DNA from: Polyporus tsugae
Taxonomy: Eukaryota; Basidiomycota; Agaricomycetes; Polyporales; Polyporaceae
Direction: 5' to 3'
NCBI GenBank assembly: GCA_024305745.1
Contig: JAHRBS010000009.1
Location: forward strand, 434,001-498,000
DNA length: 64,000 nt
This document shows positions 20,272-32,600 of this stretch, one piece after another (within the stretch, counting starts at the first letter, position 1; every line of letters begins with the position of its first letter). The translations under genes and the position numbers were made by a program. A model generated the notes under the pieces. That model saw only the letters and a list, made by a program, of their open reading frames with translations. It had not been told where the DNA came from and searched no databases.

Positions 20272-23055
20272 ATGACTGAGGCTCCTCACTTCTACACGGG
20301 TACTCCGATCTCCAATAGCAACAGAACCCGGGACCAACAGTCTCTCTTTTTGGATCCCAAACGCGAAGACCTCGACCAGCGACGCCGCAAGTTCGCCGAC
20401 GACATGGCACACGCCGCTGTGCTCGCCGAGCGGCTCGAGTTCTGCGACGCGTTCTTCCCTACCCCCAGCGACCCCGCCGATCTCAAGCGAAGGCCGAAGT
20501 TGAAGAAGAACCCCTTCGCCGAGCTCCTGGAGGCCAACAAACTAAAGGAAGCCGTTGTTCGTGCTCGATTCGTGAGTGATCCTGTGCTCCTGGTTGAGTT
20601 GTGGTTGGGTGGCTCACTCCGACGCACCAGACTAAAGCCATCAACGACAACAACCTCGTGCCCGGTCTCAAGCTCTGCGAATGCGGCGAACGTCCCGATC
20701 CCTCCACGCTCGACCCCGAAAAGCAGAAGGTCGACGCGGCGTTCTACAGAGCCGAACATGCCCCCACCGACGGCCGTCAGCGCTGGCCCGACCAACTCAT
20801 CCCCGTGGAGTTCAAGCGCGACGATGTCGGCCTCGATCCTTGGGACGATGGCAAGGACAACATCAGCACCGAGACGATCTCGCGCAAGCTGGTGCGCGGC
20901 CAGTGCATCAGCTACGCCGAGCTCCTCTACGCCATCCAGCACCGCGTCGCCCTGTTCATGCTCGTCATCATCGGGACCACAGCCCGCTTCGTCCGCTGGG
21001 ACCGCTCTGGGACCGTGGTTACCCGAGCGTTCGACTACGTCGAGGACTGGGAGTTCTTCTGCGACATCCTCTGGCGCATCTCCCTCTGCACCGACGCTCA
21101 GCTCGGCCTCGATCCGACTGCGACCCGCCTCCGTCCTGGGGATGTCGACTACGACCGCATGACCACCGCCGCCGAGCCACACGCTAACGACGTCGATGAG
21201 AGGGAGCGCGATCTCGCTCCCGGGGAGCTGCCTGCGGGCGGCCGGTACGTCTACAAGTACGTCCGCACGATGTTCTCCGAGTCCGTCAACTCGCCGTGGC
21301 CGCGTTACCGCGTGGAGGTCCCCGACGGAAAGGCCACGCGCCACTTCCTCATCGCGAAGCCGACATTCCGCGCGCGGGGCATGTCTGGCCGCGGGACGCG
21401 CGGCTACGTCGCGCTGGACTGCAAGACGGGCGACCTGGTGTGGCTGAAGGACGCGTGGCGTGCGCACTACCTGCTGGTCGACAAGGAGGGCGATGTGCTG
21501 CGACGGCTGAACAAGGCCAAGGTGATGAACGTCCCAACGCTCATCTGCCACGGTGATGTTCAAGACCAGGTCACTTTGACTCCCGAGTGGTGGGAAGCGA
21601 AGAACCCGCGGTCGTCGTCCACACCGGAGCCCGACTCCTCTACCTCCCCATGTCCTTCGTCCTCTACTACTCAGACACTTTCCGCTGCGTCGTCTTCTGA
21701 CTCTCGAAAGCGGAAGTACGACGACGAGAGGTCTGAAGATAGCGTGCCACCCCCGAAGGGCGTGAACACCGGGTTCTCTGCGTTCCGGGCAGACTGTCCT
21801 CTTCGTCTCCACAAGCACTACCGTTTGGTCGAGAAGGAGGTTGGTATGCCGCTCGTGAACTTCCAGCACGGCCGACAGCTCGTTTCCGTGGTATTGGACT
21901 GTATTTATGGTGCGTGCTCCTCTCCATTGCATGTACGGCTCGTCCTGAACCAGATTACTAGCTCACTTCGACGCTGCGACCAAGCCCGAGGTACAGCTCC
22001 TGCATCGAGACGTTAGCGGCGGCAACATCCTTATCCGTCCCTGCGTGATCGAGGATGAAAGCGGCGCGGAAATCAAATGGAGAGGCCTGCTTACCGACTG
22101 GGAGATGTCGAAACCACTGGGCGGTTCGAAGTTGGCTTCTTCGGGGCGTCAACCTGAGCGGACGGTGAGTAGTTCGGGATGATTCCTATCGAATGTGCGC
22201 TGACTACTTTTTCAGGGGACATGGCAGTTCCTATCCGTCGCGCTCTTATCTCGACCGAAGGAGGTTGAGATCTGCGACGAGCTAGAGGCGTTCTTCTACG
22301 TTCTCCTCTATTACGGAGTGCGCTATCTCCGTTCAAACGTTGATGCCGTCGGGAACTGGATCAGCACGTTCTTCGACACCTACGGCGTGCGCGGGGACAC
22401 CTACATCTGCGGGAACGAGAAGCTGTCTGCCATCAAGAACGGCACGCTCTCCGTCGCCGCTACCAACACAGACGATAGCACGTCTGTACAGTTCGACAGC
22501 CCCTTGGACGGCGTCATCACGGAGCTTCTCAGGTGGTTCAAGGCCAACCACGTCTACTCGCAATACAAGCGCCGCGAGGCTCGTCTCAAGACCCTCCCTC
22601 AGCTCACCCTCAAAGCCTCCTCTGGTTCCGCGCCTCTCCGCAGGGGACGCGACAACCCGTGTCCTACTGGGGTGAGCGACACAACGAGCGCGCGGCGCAA
22701 GCCTTCGCGCCCCCAGGAAGGCCAGCCTTCCGCGGAAGACCGGGAACTCTCCAAATACGTGCTCACGCACGACGAGATGATGGACTTACTTAAGTCGGCC
22801 CTCGCCGACGACGAGTGGAGGGGAGATGACAAGCTTGGGGATCGCGTTGGCAAGGACTTCCGTCCGCCTGTCCAGGCGGCGGGCCCGACCATGCCCGCGT
22901 CGCTCGCCAGCAACAAGAGGCGGAAGGTCGATGGACCGGAGTTCTCTGTGTCTTTGCCCATCCTGCCGTCTCGGCTGCCTCCGAAGACGCCGGAGAGGAA
23001 GAATACCGGCGTCCCGTACCACACCACGGGGTACGGGAGACACAAGCAGCATTGA
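20272..23055 (+). CDS. FunK1 fungal-type protein kinase, copy C (intact)
   Basis: Exons 20272-20571, 20631-21909, 21962-22164 and 22216-23055 give 873 residues without a break. N-terminal domain (about 1-330): LEFCDAFFP, KVDAAFY with Asp135, IPVEFK with Glu160 and Lys162, and ELLYAIQHRVALF. Kinase: SGRGTRGYVALD near 351, Lys in VWLKDAW near 372, helix-C Glu in KEGDVL; a Ser/Pro-rich insert ending SRKRKYDDE; catalytic loop HRDVSGGN (Asp543, Asn548); DWEMSKP (Asp572); QPERT-GTWQFLS across intron 3; DELEAFFYVLLYYGVRY. The tail has NKRRKVDG, a likely nuclear signal, and ends PYHTTGYGRHKQH. All catalytic residues are present, so an active kinase is likely. D, downstream in tandem, is its close paralog. 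Substrate unknown. Confidence 0.93.
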
Positions 23056-23700
23056 TTGGTTTCTGTCTTCAATCGAGTTCTCGTCGCTCCTGTTTTACTT
23101 CTACAGCTCATGTAGTCTTTGTCTATAGGTTTACTTTTACGGACTATCTCGGTTTTTATCCTGATGTATCTGATTCATAACGCCCCGCCAACTTTATGCG
23201 AACCGTCTTATCATATTGTACTACCTGATTCAACTTCACATGCACTTGTATGCACTTCGTGTGATTTATTTTCTACCAAGTTTCTACCCTGCCGGATGTT
23301 TACTTCTGTCAAATGGAACACGCGAATCGTCGATATGTGTCTTAAGTCACCAGCTGCGATCCTCGATGATCTGGAACCAACGACACCCGTCACTTTGCGA
23401 GCACCTCTAATGCCCATCACGATCTGGTGGCTAGCATGTAATTGCAAAGACGCCATTCCAGTCGACGAGATGCGTCATGGAAGGTTGGTAGGGTTCTTAT
23501 CTCGATTGGGCGCCTGTGGTCTCACTGATGTTTCCCGGTCGTCTCGCGCTTGTGACCGCCACCATCCGAGAAGTGTTCTCAGGCTCGATCCTGCACTTTC
23601 ATAGTTCGCACTCCCCGTCCGAGTCTCACCGGTCGCCCCCGTACCCACTCTAGGATACTAACCTGCGCCCCTCGGCTATCATGCAACAAAGTTAGGGCCC
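23056..23700. other. 3' flank of kinase C
   Basis: AT-richer sequence with no supported gene. The terminator is not identifiable by motif. Confidence 0.45.
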
Positions 23701-23704
23701 TCGC

Positions 23705-23960
23705 ACTGCTTCGAACTTCTTAATGAACCTCGAGAACGCGGACACCAAGGTCGCCACTAACCTGGTAACTATCCTTTGCTGGCACATCTCCTTGATTTCC
23801 TATCTCATGTGTGCTCATAGGTCGACGCTATCAGCGAGCACGACTTACAAGCTCCGTTTGTCATCTATTAATACACCTACGACTCTCCTTTCAAGTCAAC
23901 GCAGAGGCATATTGCCAGCATACACGATGGTGCACGCTCGCCCACGGTCTACCGCCTTGC
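23705..23960 (+). pseudogene. FunK1 exon 1-2 relic (copy C')
   Basis: This aligns base by base with the exon 1 end, first intron and exon 2 start of copy F (39905-40110): CTCGAGAACGCGGA, GTCGCCACT, the intron piece TCTCCTTGATTTCCTATCT, then GTCGACGCTATCAGCGAG. The rest of the kinase is missing. It therefore belongs to the F/I subfamily although it lies between the two C/D-type genes, just upstream of D's start. Confidence 0.8.
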
Positions 23961-24062
23961 TACCGCACTTCCCGCCGTCATGTCATCCCACTCATGATCT
24001 CATCCCGTACATATTTTCTCGAAACAGTCCGCGGGCCGGAGTCGCCCACCAGGCGCTCAAAC

Positions 24063-26838
24063 ATGAACCTGGGTGCTGTGCTAACCACACACCATTGCCC
24101 TCTCCTCGCTGACTCCAAACGCGAACCGTTCAGCCGAGGACTTCGCAAGTTTGCGGACGGCATGGCACACGGTGGTATCCTCGCCGAGCAGGCCGAGTTC
24201 AGCGACACGTTCTTCCCTGCACCCAGCGACGGGGCCGATCTCAAGCGCAGGCCGCCGTTCGCGAGCAACCCCTTTGCCGACCTCTTGGAGTCCGACACAC
24301 TGACAGAATCCGTTATTCGTGCTCGATTCGTAAGTGGTCCTGTACCTCTCGCTGCATGGTGGGCGGGTAGCTGACTCTAAATTCCAGATAGAAGCGATCA
24401 ACAACAACAACCTCACGCCCGGTCTCAAACTTTGTGAATGCGACGGGCGTCCTGAGACCTCGCCTCTCCACCCCAACATGCACAAGCTTGACACCGCATT
24501 CTTCCGCAACGACTCAGACTCCGCGCCTACCGACGGCCGCCAACGCTGGGATCAAATCATCCCCGTGGAATTCAAGCGCAACGAGGTCGCCCTCGGCCCC
24601 TGGGAAGGCGAAAAGGACAAAAACATTAGCACGCCGACGATCTCGCCTGGCGAGATCATCAACGCTGAGCTCCTCTACGCCATCCAGCACCGCGTCGCCC
24701 TGTTCATGCTCGTCGTCATCGGGACCACAGCTCGCTTCGTTCGCTGGGACCGCTCCGGGACGGTCGTCACCCGGATGTTCGACTACGTTGAGGACTGGGA
24801 GTTCTTCTGCGACATCCTCTGGCGCATCTCCCTATGCACCGACGCTCAGCTCGGTCTCGATCCGACTGCGACCCGCCTCCGTCCTGGGGATGTCGACTAC
24901 GACCGCATGACCACCATGACCACCGCCGCTGAGCCACACGCTAACGACGTGGACGAGCGGGAGCACGATCTCGCGCCCGGGGAGCTGCCTGTGGGCGGCC
25001 GTTTCGTCTACAAGTATGTCCGCACGATGTTCTCAGAGTCCGTCAACTCGCCGTGGCCGCGCTACCGCGTCGAGGTCCCCGACGGAAAGACCATCCGGCA
25101 CTTCCTCATCGCGAAGCCGACGTTTCGCGCGCGGGGCATGTCTGGCCGCGGGACGCGCGGCTACGTCGCGCTGGACTGCAAGACGGGCGACCTGGTGTGG
25201 CTGAAGGATGCGTGGCGTGCGCACTACCTGCTGGTCGACAAGGAGGGTGATGTACTGCGACGGCTGAACGAGGCCAAGGTGATGAATATCCCCACACTCA
25301 TTTGCCATGGTGACATCCAGGACCAGGTCACTTTGACTCCCGAGTGGTGGGAAGCGAAGAACCCGCGGTCGTCGTCCACACCGGAGCCTGACTCCTCTAC
25401 CTCCCCATGTCCTACCTCTCCGGCTCCCCAGATGCTTTCCACCACGTTGTCTTCTGACTCTCGAAAGCGGAAGTATGACCACGAGGGGTCCGAAGACAGT
25501 GTGCCACCGCAGAAGGGCGTGAACACCGGGCTCTCTGTGTTCCGGGAATACTGCCCTCTTCGTCTTCACAGGCACTACCGCTTGGTCGAGAAGGAAGTGG
25601 GCATGCCACTTGAGAATTTCCAGCACGGTCGACAGCTCGTGTCCGTCGTATTGGACTGCGTTTACGGTGCGTACTCCTCTCCGCGTTCTATGCACGACCT
25701 GTCCTGAACCAGATTACTAGCTCACTTTGACGCTGCGACCAAGTCCGAGGTCCATCTCTTGCATCGAGACGTCAGCGGCGGCAACATCCTTATTCGTCCC
25801 TGCGTGATCGAGGATGAAAGCGGCGCCGAAATCAAATGGAGAGGCCTGCTTACTGACTGGGAGATGTCGAGGCCGAAGGACCACCAGACCGTGACGGAGG
25901 GTCAGGCGCGTCAACCCGCTGTAAGCAGTTCAGAACCGTTCATGCTGAGTATCCCCTAACTAGTTCTTCAGGGCACATGGCAGTTCTTGTCTGTCGCGCT
26001 CATATCCCGACCCAAGGAGGTCGAGATCTGCGACGAGCTCGAGGCGTTCTTCTACGTCCTCCTGTACTATGGAGTCCGCTATCTTCGGTCCAACATCGAC
26101 GAGTCCGCCGTTGGCAACTGGATCAGCACGTTCTTCGACACCTACGGCGTTAAAGGCGACACTTACATCTGTGGCGAAAAGAAGTTGGCGGCCATCAAGA
26201 ACGGCATGCTTCTCGCCGCCGCTACCCAAACCACAAGCACATTCGTGAAGTTCAACAGCCCCTTGGACGGGATCTTCGAAGACCTACTCAAGTGGTTCAA
26301 GGCCCATCACGTTGTCACCGAATACGAGCTCGAGGAGGACCAACTGACAGGCGTGCCTCCGCTTGGCACCCTCCAAGCCCCAGCCGGTTCGGCCCCTCCC
26401 CGCAAAGGTCGCCAGAACCCGCGTCCTCGGCCTAGGCGAGGTGACAAAGTGAGGGCGCCGCCCAAATCCTTGGGTCGCCCCGCAGCCGGCCAGCCCTCCG
26501 CGGAGGACGAGGAGTTCTGCAAGTGCGTGCTCGCGCACGACGAGATGATGGACAGGCTCGAGGAGGCCCTCGACGTCGACAACACGTCAGTACAATGGAC
26601 TGTGGACGATAAGGTGGGGTACCGCGTCGCCAAGGACTTCCGTCCACCCGTCCAGGCGGCGGGCCCGACCCTGCCCGCGTTGCTGGCCAGCAACAAGAGG
26701 CGGAAGGTCGATGGACCGCAGTTCAACGCGGTGTCTTTACCCATCCTGCCGTCCCGGCTGCCTCCGAAGACGCCGGAGAGGAAGAAAACCGGCGTCCCGT
26801 ACCACACCACGGGGTACGGGAGGCAGAAGCAGCATTGA
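24063..26838 (+). CDS. FunK1 fungal-type protein kinase, copy D (intact)
   Basis: Exons 24063-24329, 24388-25666, 25721-25920 and 25972-26838 give 870 residues. Same layout as C: AEFSDTFFP, KLDTAFF, IPVEFK, AIQHRVALF, SGRGTRGYVALD, VWLKDAW, LLHRDVSGGNILI, DWEMSRP, GTWQFLSVALI, DELEAFFYVLLYYGVRY and tail NKRRKVDG ending TTGYGRQKQH. Exon 3 ends RQPA instead of RQPERT, so the ERT before the GTWQ segment is missing; this removes the Thr closest to the presumed activation segment. It also has a duplicated MTT unit in the N-terminal domain. Long stretches of DNA are near-identical to C. The start is the ATG before NLGAVL; no upstream element like that of C is present. Confidence 0.92.
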
Positions 26839-27994
26839 TTGATTGCCCCCATCTGACGCTTTCTCATCGCTCCTTTTGTACTGTCGTAGCCATTGTAATT
26901 TTTCTATAATTTTGCTTTCCGGACTTGCCGGTTTACACTCATGTAGCCGACTTTTTACACCCAGCCTGTACGAATCTCCCTATCCTAACCATAGACCCAG
27001 AAACCGATATTCCGCGGCCGCATTGCGTCAGGGCCGCTTCGTAAAGTTCTTATCTTGATTCAGCGCTTATATCCCCGCCACGTAGCACCCGGCGTCCAGT
27101 CTTCCGCTCCTGTCATGAGAGTCCCGCGGTTGCTAGCTATTCAGTCCTGCTTTCACTGTGCACTATGTATATATCAGTTGAGCACGCCCAAAACGCTTTA
27201 CCTTGCGATGCCATAGAGCACCAAATGGCTGACTCAAGTCTCTATTTCTGCCATTTACAGATGTGCCGATGTGTCGACTCGGATGAACGAATACAGATCG
27301 ATTGCCTTCCGCGTTGAATGTATCCAATTGTCTACTCAGGTGATTGAGCTTCGGATGATATTCATATAAAGCCGATCATTATCCAACGCATCTGGCTCAC
27401 GGTGCCTTCCCACTCGATTTTCTTCTCCGGAGCATCGACATGGCGCGTACGCACACTCGTCGAGCGAGTTTCCGAAAACACTTTGCTCTGAAGAACACAC
27501 AACTCTGAATCCATAATTGGACGACCATCATCATGGGATTTAGGGCATCAATGCGCCACTGGTCCCCACTCGAGTAATGCGAGACTCGCTTGCGATGAGG
27601 CGGCAGTATGAATTGTATTTGATGTTTGATTCTGTAGATGGGGAACTTTTCACCAGTTTCCATTCATAGGCACAGTAACCAGATATGAAAACAATTGACA
27701 GTGGACGATTCAGATTCTTCGGTGCTCTGGCCCTTGAATGTGCGTAACCGCCGGACCTCGTGCCGCGCAAGTCAACTCGGGCCACCGTTGTGGCTTGGTG
27801 TTGCTCTGTCCACTTCCACCACGACATCCCCGTTCCCGGATCCTACTTCCGAGTCAAATCGTGTCTTCAAGTTGAAAGCACCGTGCTACTTTCTCTGACT
27901 CGCATCTATTGACCACCGCGATCCTCGGAACAGCACAAGGTGGTTGGGTGGTTGGCGTCTTCCTCCCTCTCGACCTCCTCCATCTTCCACCACC
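26839..27994. other. Intergenic between kinases D and E
   Basis: I see no gene. The sequence is AT-richer than the coding parts and holds the 3' flank of D and the upstream region of E. No repeat or TATA box was recognised with confidence. Confidence 0.45.
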
Positions 27995-29369
27995 ATGGCT
28001 CTTGGATGCTCTTTTGAACACACACCATGCTCAGCGCGCAAGCTCCCTAGCGTCGTCGAGTCCGTTGGTGAAGTCGAACTCGACCAGTACCGCGCAAAGG
28101 CCGCAGAAGACATGGCGAACTGTGCGATTCACGCTGACACGATCACAGAATTCCTCGACGAACTTCTTCCATGGCCACCGAACACGGAAATTCCATCGAG
28201 GCTGCCTCTGGATGAGAATCCCTTCAAGGTTCTGGAGAACGCAGACGACTTGACGGAGGATGTTGTGACGGACCTTCTGGTAACCACTTTGCTCTGAGCA
28301 GTTCAACCACAGCTAACACGTTCATTAGGCCACTGTCCTCGTCAAGTATAACCTTGCTCCCGGCCTTAAGCTGTGTCGTTCAGAGCACCTTGCCGATTCC
28401 AAAGACATTGACAAGACAGGCCAGAAGATCGACGCCGCGTTCTTCCGTGTCGCGGATGCCCCGAATGACGGACGCCCTCATTGGGCATTACAGCTTCTTG
28501 CTATCGAGTTCAAGTCTCGCCTTGAGGGGCGGAACCACCACGATCCCTACGACGACACTTTGAAGGACGGGAGTGCGGATGCCACCGCGGACTCGCGCGC
28601 GAGGGTCCGCGGGCAGACAACCACATACTCGGAGCTCATCCACGCCATCCAGCATCGCACGGCACTCTTCATGCTCATCGTCATCGGCCGCAAGTTCCGT
28701 GTCACGCGATGGGATCGAGCCGGGACGATTGTCACGAACGCGATCGACTACTACGAGCATCCAGACGCGTTGTGCGACTTCCTCTGGCGCATCGCTCATC
28801 TCTCTGACGAGGCCCTCGGCCTCGACCCCAGCGCTGTTCGCCTGCACCAGAAGGACTCGTCGTACAAGACGATGGACTTTCGAGCAAGCCCGTCCTCCGC
28901 CGACGTCGACTGCACGGAGCGCGCGCTGAGCGAGAAGGAGCTCGTGAACGTCGACATGAACTCGGTGACGTTCAGCTACGTCAGGAAGCTGTTCGCGGAC
29001 TCGATCAGTGGCGACTGGCCCCGCTATAAACTCCGCGTCCCAGACGGAGACGAGCAATGGTGGTTCTACGTGGGGAAGCCCCTGTTCATCGCGCATGGCC
29101 AGGCGGGGAACCAAGGGCTGGGTTGGTTTGGACGCGAAGCGCAACTGTTTCGCATTCATCAAGGACTCGTGGCGTGCTGCGTATGACGAGCTCGAGAAGG
29201 AGGGCGATATCCTTCTCAAGCTCAACCGCGCCGAGGTCCCGAACGTACCGACGCTGGTTTGCCACGGGGACATTGACGAGCAGACAACGAGGACCGCGCA
29301 GTGGTGGGTGGACAAGAACCCGGTCCGCAAGCAGGGTCTCCCCAAGTCTCAGTCGGTGGTTGGACGCAT
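27995..29369 (+). pseudogene. FunK1 kinase copy E, 5' part
   Basis: Exon 1 (27995-28279) and the first part of exon 2 (from 28329). N-terminal motifs: TEFLDELLP, GQKIDAAFF, LLAIEFK, AIQHRTALF and VRKLFADSI. At about 29100-29112 a small indel shifts the frame within the glycine-rich segment (HGQAG to RRGTKGWVG); after it the reading continues through FIKDSWRAAYDELEKEGDIL to a position just before the retrotransposon. At 29365-29369 lies CGCAT, the target duplication. The gene resumes at 36554. Copy H on the other strand is its closest relative here. Confidence 0.88.
29365..29369. repeat. Left 5-bp target-site duplication (CGCAT)
   Basis: CGCAT directly precedes the TG of the left LTR and recurs directly after the CA of the right LTR at 36554-36558. 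A 5-bp duplication is normal for Ty3/Gypsy integrases. Confidence 0.9.
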
Positions 29370-29564
29370 TGATAAGGTCAGACCTCACGCTAACAATAAG
29401 CGAAGGACTGGGGGACTAAAGACCAACTCGAAGCTGGGGAATTACCGCAGCTACCGAGGGGTTTATATATTGTGTTGGAGCCTGCGCACGGACCAGGTGC
29501 TTCAGGGCAGGTCGTACGTGTCGTTACAGGTGATATTACTAATCGTAAAAGTTGTATCGTAACA
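29370..29564 (-). repeat. 3' LTR (195 bp)
   Basis: Matches 36359-36553 over its whole length with about five substitutions, three of them C here and T in the other copy at CG sites. It begins TG and ends CA on the plus strand. Confidence 0.95.
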
Positions 29565-29580
29565 TTACCCCCCTCTTTAG
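29565..29580 (-). other. Polypurine tract
   Basis: Read on the minus strand, AAAGAGGGGGGTAA lies directly before the 3' LTR, the position where plus-strand DNA synthesis is primed in LTR retrotransposons. Confidence 0.85.
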
Positions 29581-29642
29581 CTTCATGTCCCAGGAAGCCG
29601 CGAAGCGTTAGTAGTGGGGTAGTCGTTAATACCATGGGTTAA

Positions 29643-32600
29643 CTAGTCATAAGCAAAGCGTCGTACATAGTCCTGTTGGGTATTACTTTCATTAGGATTT
29701 CGTCTTTTCCAGTCATTATATCTACGTGTCCAAAAGTCATAAGAGTCTGTGTCGTATGTAATTATTTGTCCATATTTGTCCGTAGCGGTGAGTAGGTAGC
29801 GAACGTGGATGCGCGGCGCAAATTTGTTCGCGACGTGGAAAGCGGTGATGAGTTTCTTAGCCTCGTCCGTCTGGAGTTTGTCTGTATCCGAAGGTACCCA
29901 TTCACGGTCAGCTCGTGTGAGTCCACACCATTGAACGAGGTAATGAACTCTGCGAGATCGACCCGATCCTTCTACGATCTTTGAATCTAAGATCAATTCG
30001 ACTTCTCGATCAGGTTCCAGAAGAGTGGGTACTTCTCGACTGGTTTTCCCTTGATTTGGGAATTCGGGATCGTGTGCAGGGGTTAAGAGTACTTCGTTGA
30101 ATACGGGATGACGTAACTTCCACTTGGGTGGAAGTTTTAGGCGATATGCACTAGCACCGACTTTTTCTTCAACTCGGAAAGGGCCGTAGCGCTTGTCTTC
30201 GAGTTTGTTGTTTGGTCGGTCGGTGGGGAAGTTCTGTGCGTCTATGTATACGTAATCGCCTATCTTGTAATCTCATGACGGTTGTCGGTGTTTGTCGTAA
30301 TGTCACTTCATCGCTTCTCGCGCTATCTCCAGCACCTGCGCTGCTTGCTTCCCGATGTGTTGCATTTGCTCAGCAAATTGCTTGGCGGTTTCGTTGATGC
30401 CGTCTTTCAAAGTCTCGACTCCGGTGTTGGGTTCGTGACCGTGAGTCATGAAGAAAGGGGACATTCCTGTGGACGCGTGTACACGACATCGGTAAGCGAA
30501 CTCTGCTAGCGGTAGCCATTCAACCCAGTCATCCTGTTTGTGATTGATGAAGATCCGTAGATAGGTCTGGATCTCTTGATTCATGTGCTCGGTCTGGCCG
30601 TCGGTCTGGGGATGGTAAGCTGTACTAGGATTGCCTCCAATCCCCATCTGTTGGTAGACTTCTTTGGTGAAGGAGGACACGAGGGTAGGGCCTTGGTCCG
30701 ACCATATGCGCTTGGGCAGGCTGTGGGGTACAACTACGTGTTTGATGAAGAGTCTCGCTTGTCCTTCCGAGTCTAGCGTTTTCGAACAGGGAATAGCGAT
30801 GTAGTCTTTCGACTTCATATCGACAAAGACTAGTATGGCATCATGTCCGTTGCATTCGGGTAGTCCGGTCATATAGTCCATGGTGACGAATTGCCAGTTC
30901 TGATCGGGAATAGGGTTGGGATGGAGTGGTGCGGCACGTGGTTGTCGATCAATCTTGACGCGCTGACACGTGATGCATCCGGCGACATACTTGGCAACGT
31001 CTTTCCGAATGGACGGCCACCAATAAGATCTCATGATCAGATCTTGTGTTTTGGCTGCGCCTGGATGTCCAGCCGCGATTGAGTCATGGTGTGAAGCGAT
31101 GACGCGTCCGCGAAGTTCCGAGTGGTTTGGAACGACCATTCTCCCCCTCCTGTAGATTAAGCCGTCCTCGGCTAATTCCCAATCATTGTTCTTTCCTAGT
31201 TTCTCGACGACGAGACGGTCATAAAGATTAACGTGTTCCAGACACATTTTCTTTAGATTGTCTGCTCCGTCTATTGTATGAGAAGCCGCAAACCAGTGTT
31301 CCTTGAGCAACGTGAAGTTTTCGATCACGGGACCGGTTTCGTGGTCCACGCGTCTAGACAGAGCGTCTACTTTGCCCATGGTACGACCTGGTTTATGGTG
31401 TAACTTGAAATGGTAGTTCGCGAGAGTTGTCGCCCAACATGCTTGTCGCACGTTTAGCCGTTGTGGTTTTCGGAAGTATTCGAGGTTTTTGTGGTCATTA
31501 TGGACCTCGAATTCTCGCGCGTTTTGGAGGAAGTGACGCCATTCTTGCAACGCGGTGATAACCGACAACATTTCTCAATCCCAGATCTCGTATTCTTTTT
31601 GTGCGGGTGTTAAGGAATGTGATAGGAAGGCAATAGGTTTCCATAGTCCGTTCTGACACTGCGAGAGCTCAGCTCCGATCGCAAAGTTCGAGGCATCGCA
31701 TTCGACTTTTAAGGGATCCGTGTCATTGGGTATAGCTAACACGGGGGTGTGTGTGATCGCGCCCTTGATCCCTTCAAAAGCGAGTTGATGCTCTGGAGTC
31801 CATGTCCATATGTTAAGACCCGTGAGACGATTCATTGGTCCAGCGATCTTTGAGAAGTCCTTGATAAACCGTCTATAAAAGTTTGCGAATCCGAGGAAAC
31901 TCTGCACATCACGTTTGCACGTGGGTACCGGCCAATCAGTGACACCTTTGACCTTGCCCGGGTCCATGCGGATCTCGCCGGGGGTGATGATATGGCCTAA
32001 GTACTCGGTTTCTTGAGTTTTGAACTCGCACTTCTGGGGTTTACACGTAAGGTGATTGTCTCGAAGGATCTGTAGGACTTGTCGCACTATGCGTCCGTGT
32101 TCCTCTAAATCGGCTGTACAGATGATGATGTCGTCCAAGTACACAATGACTTTTCCACGAAGAATCAGATCTTGGAAGATCGAATTCATCATCATTTGGA
32201 AAGTCGCCGGGGAATTCGTTAAGCCAAAGAACATGACGAGAGGTTCGTATAAGCCACGATTGGTGATAAACGCTGCTTTTTCCTTGTCGCCGTCAACTAT
32301 GCGAATATTGTTGTATGCCCAACGTATGTCTAACTTGGTATAGTACTGGGCTCCTTTCAGCCGGTCTAGGATTTCTAGCATTAGAGGGAGGGGGTATATG
32401 TTTTTCTTGGTCAAGGCGTTTAACTGTCGGTAGTCCTGGACGGGACGCAGTTTGCCGTCTTTTTTCTTGACAAAGAAGAACGGAGCCCCCCACGAGGATT
32501 TCGATGGACGAATTCGACCCGTGGATAGATTTTCCTCTAAGAACACGTCTAGCGCTTGTTGTTCGTCTAGGGTCATGGGGTATATCTTTCCACAATACGG

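Noticed and set aside
20292..21932. 546-codon open frame on the minus strand
   Set aside because: It is antisense to kinase C exons 1-2. The plus strand has family motifs and splice sites; the openness follows from GC-rich codon use.
29008..29562. 184-codon frame ending in the retrotransposon LTR
   Set aside because: It fuses the shifted kinase E frame with LTR sequence. It is a by-product of the insertion, not a gene.
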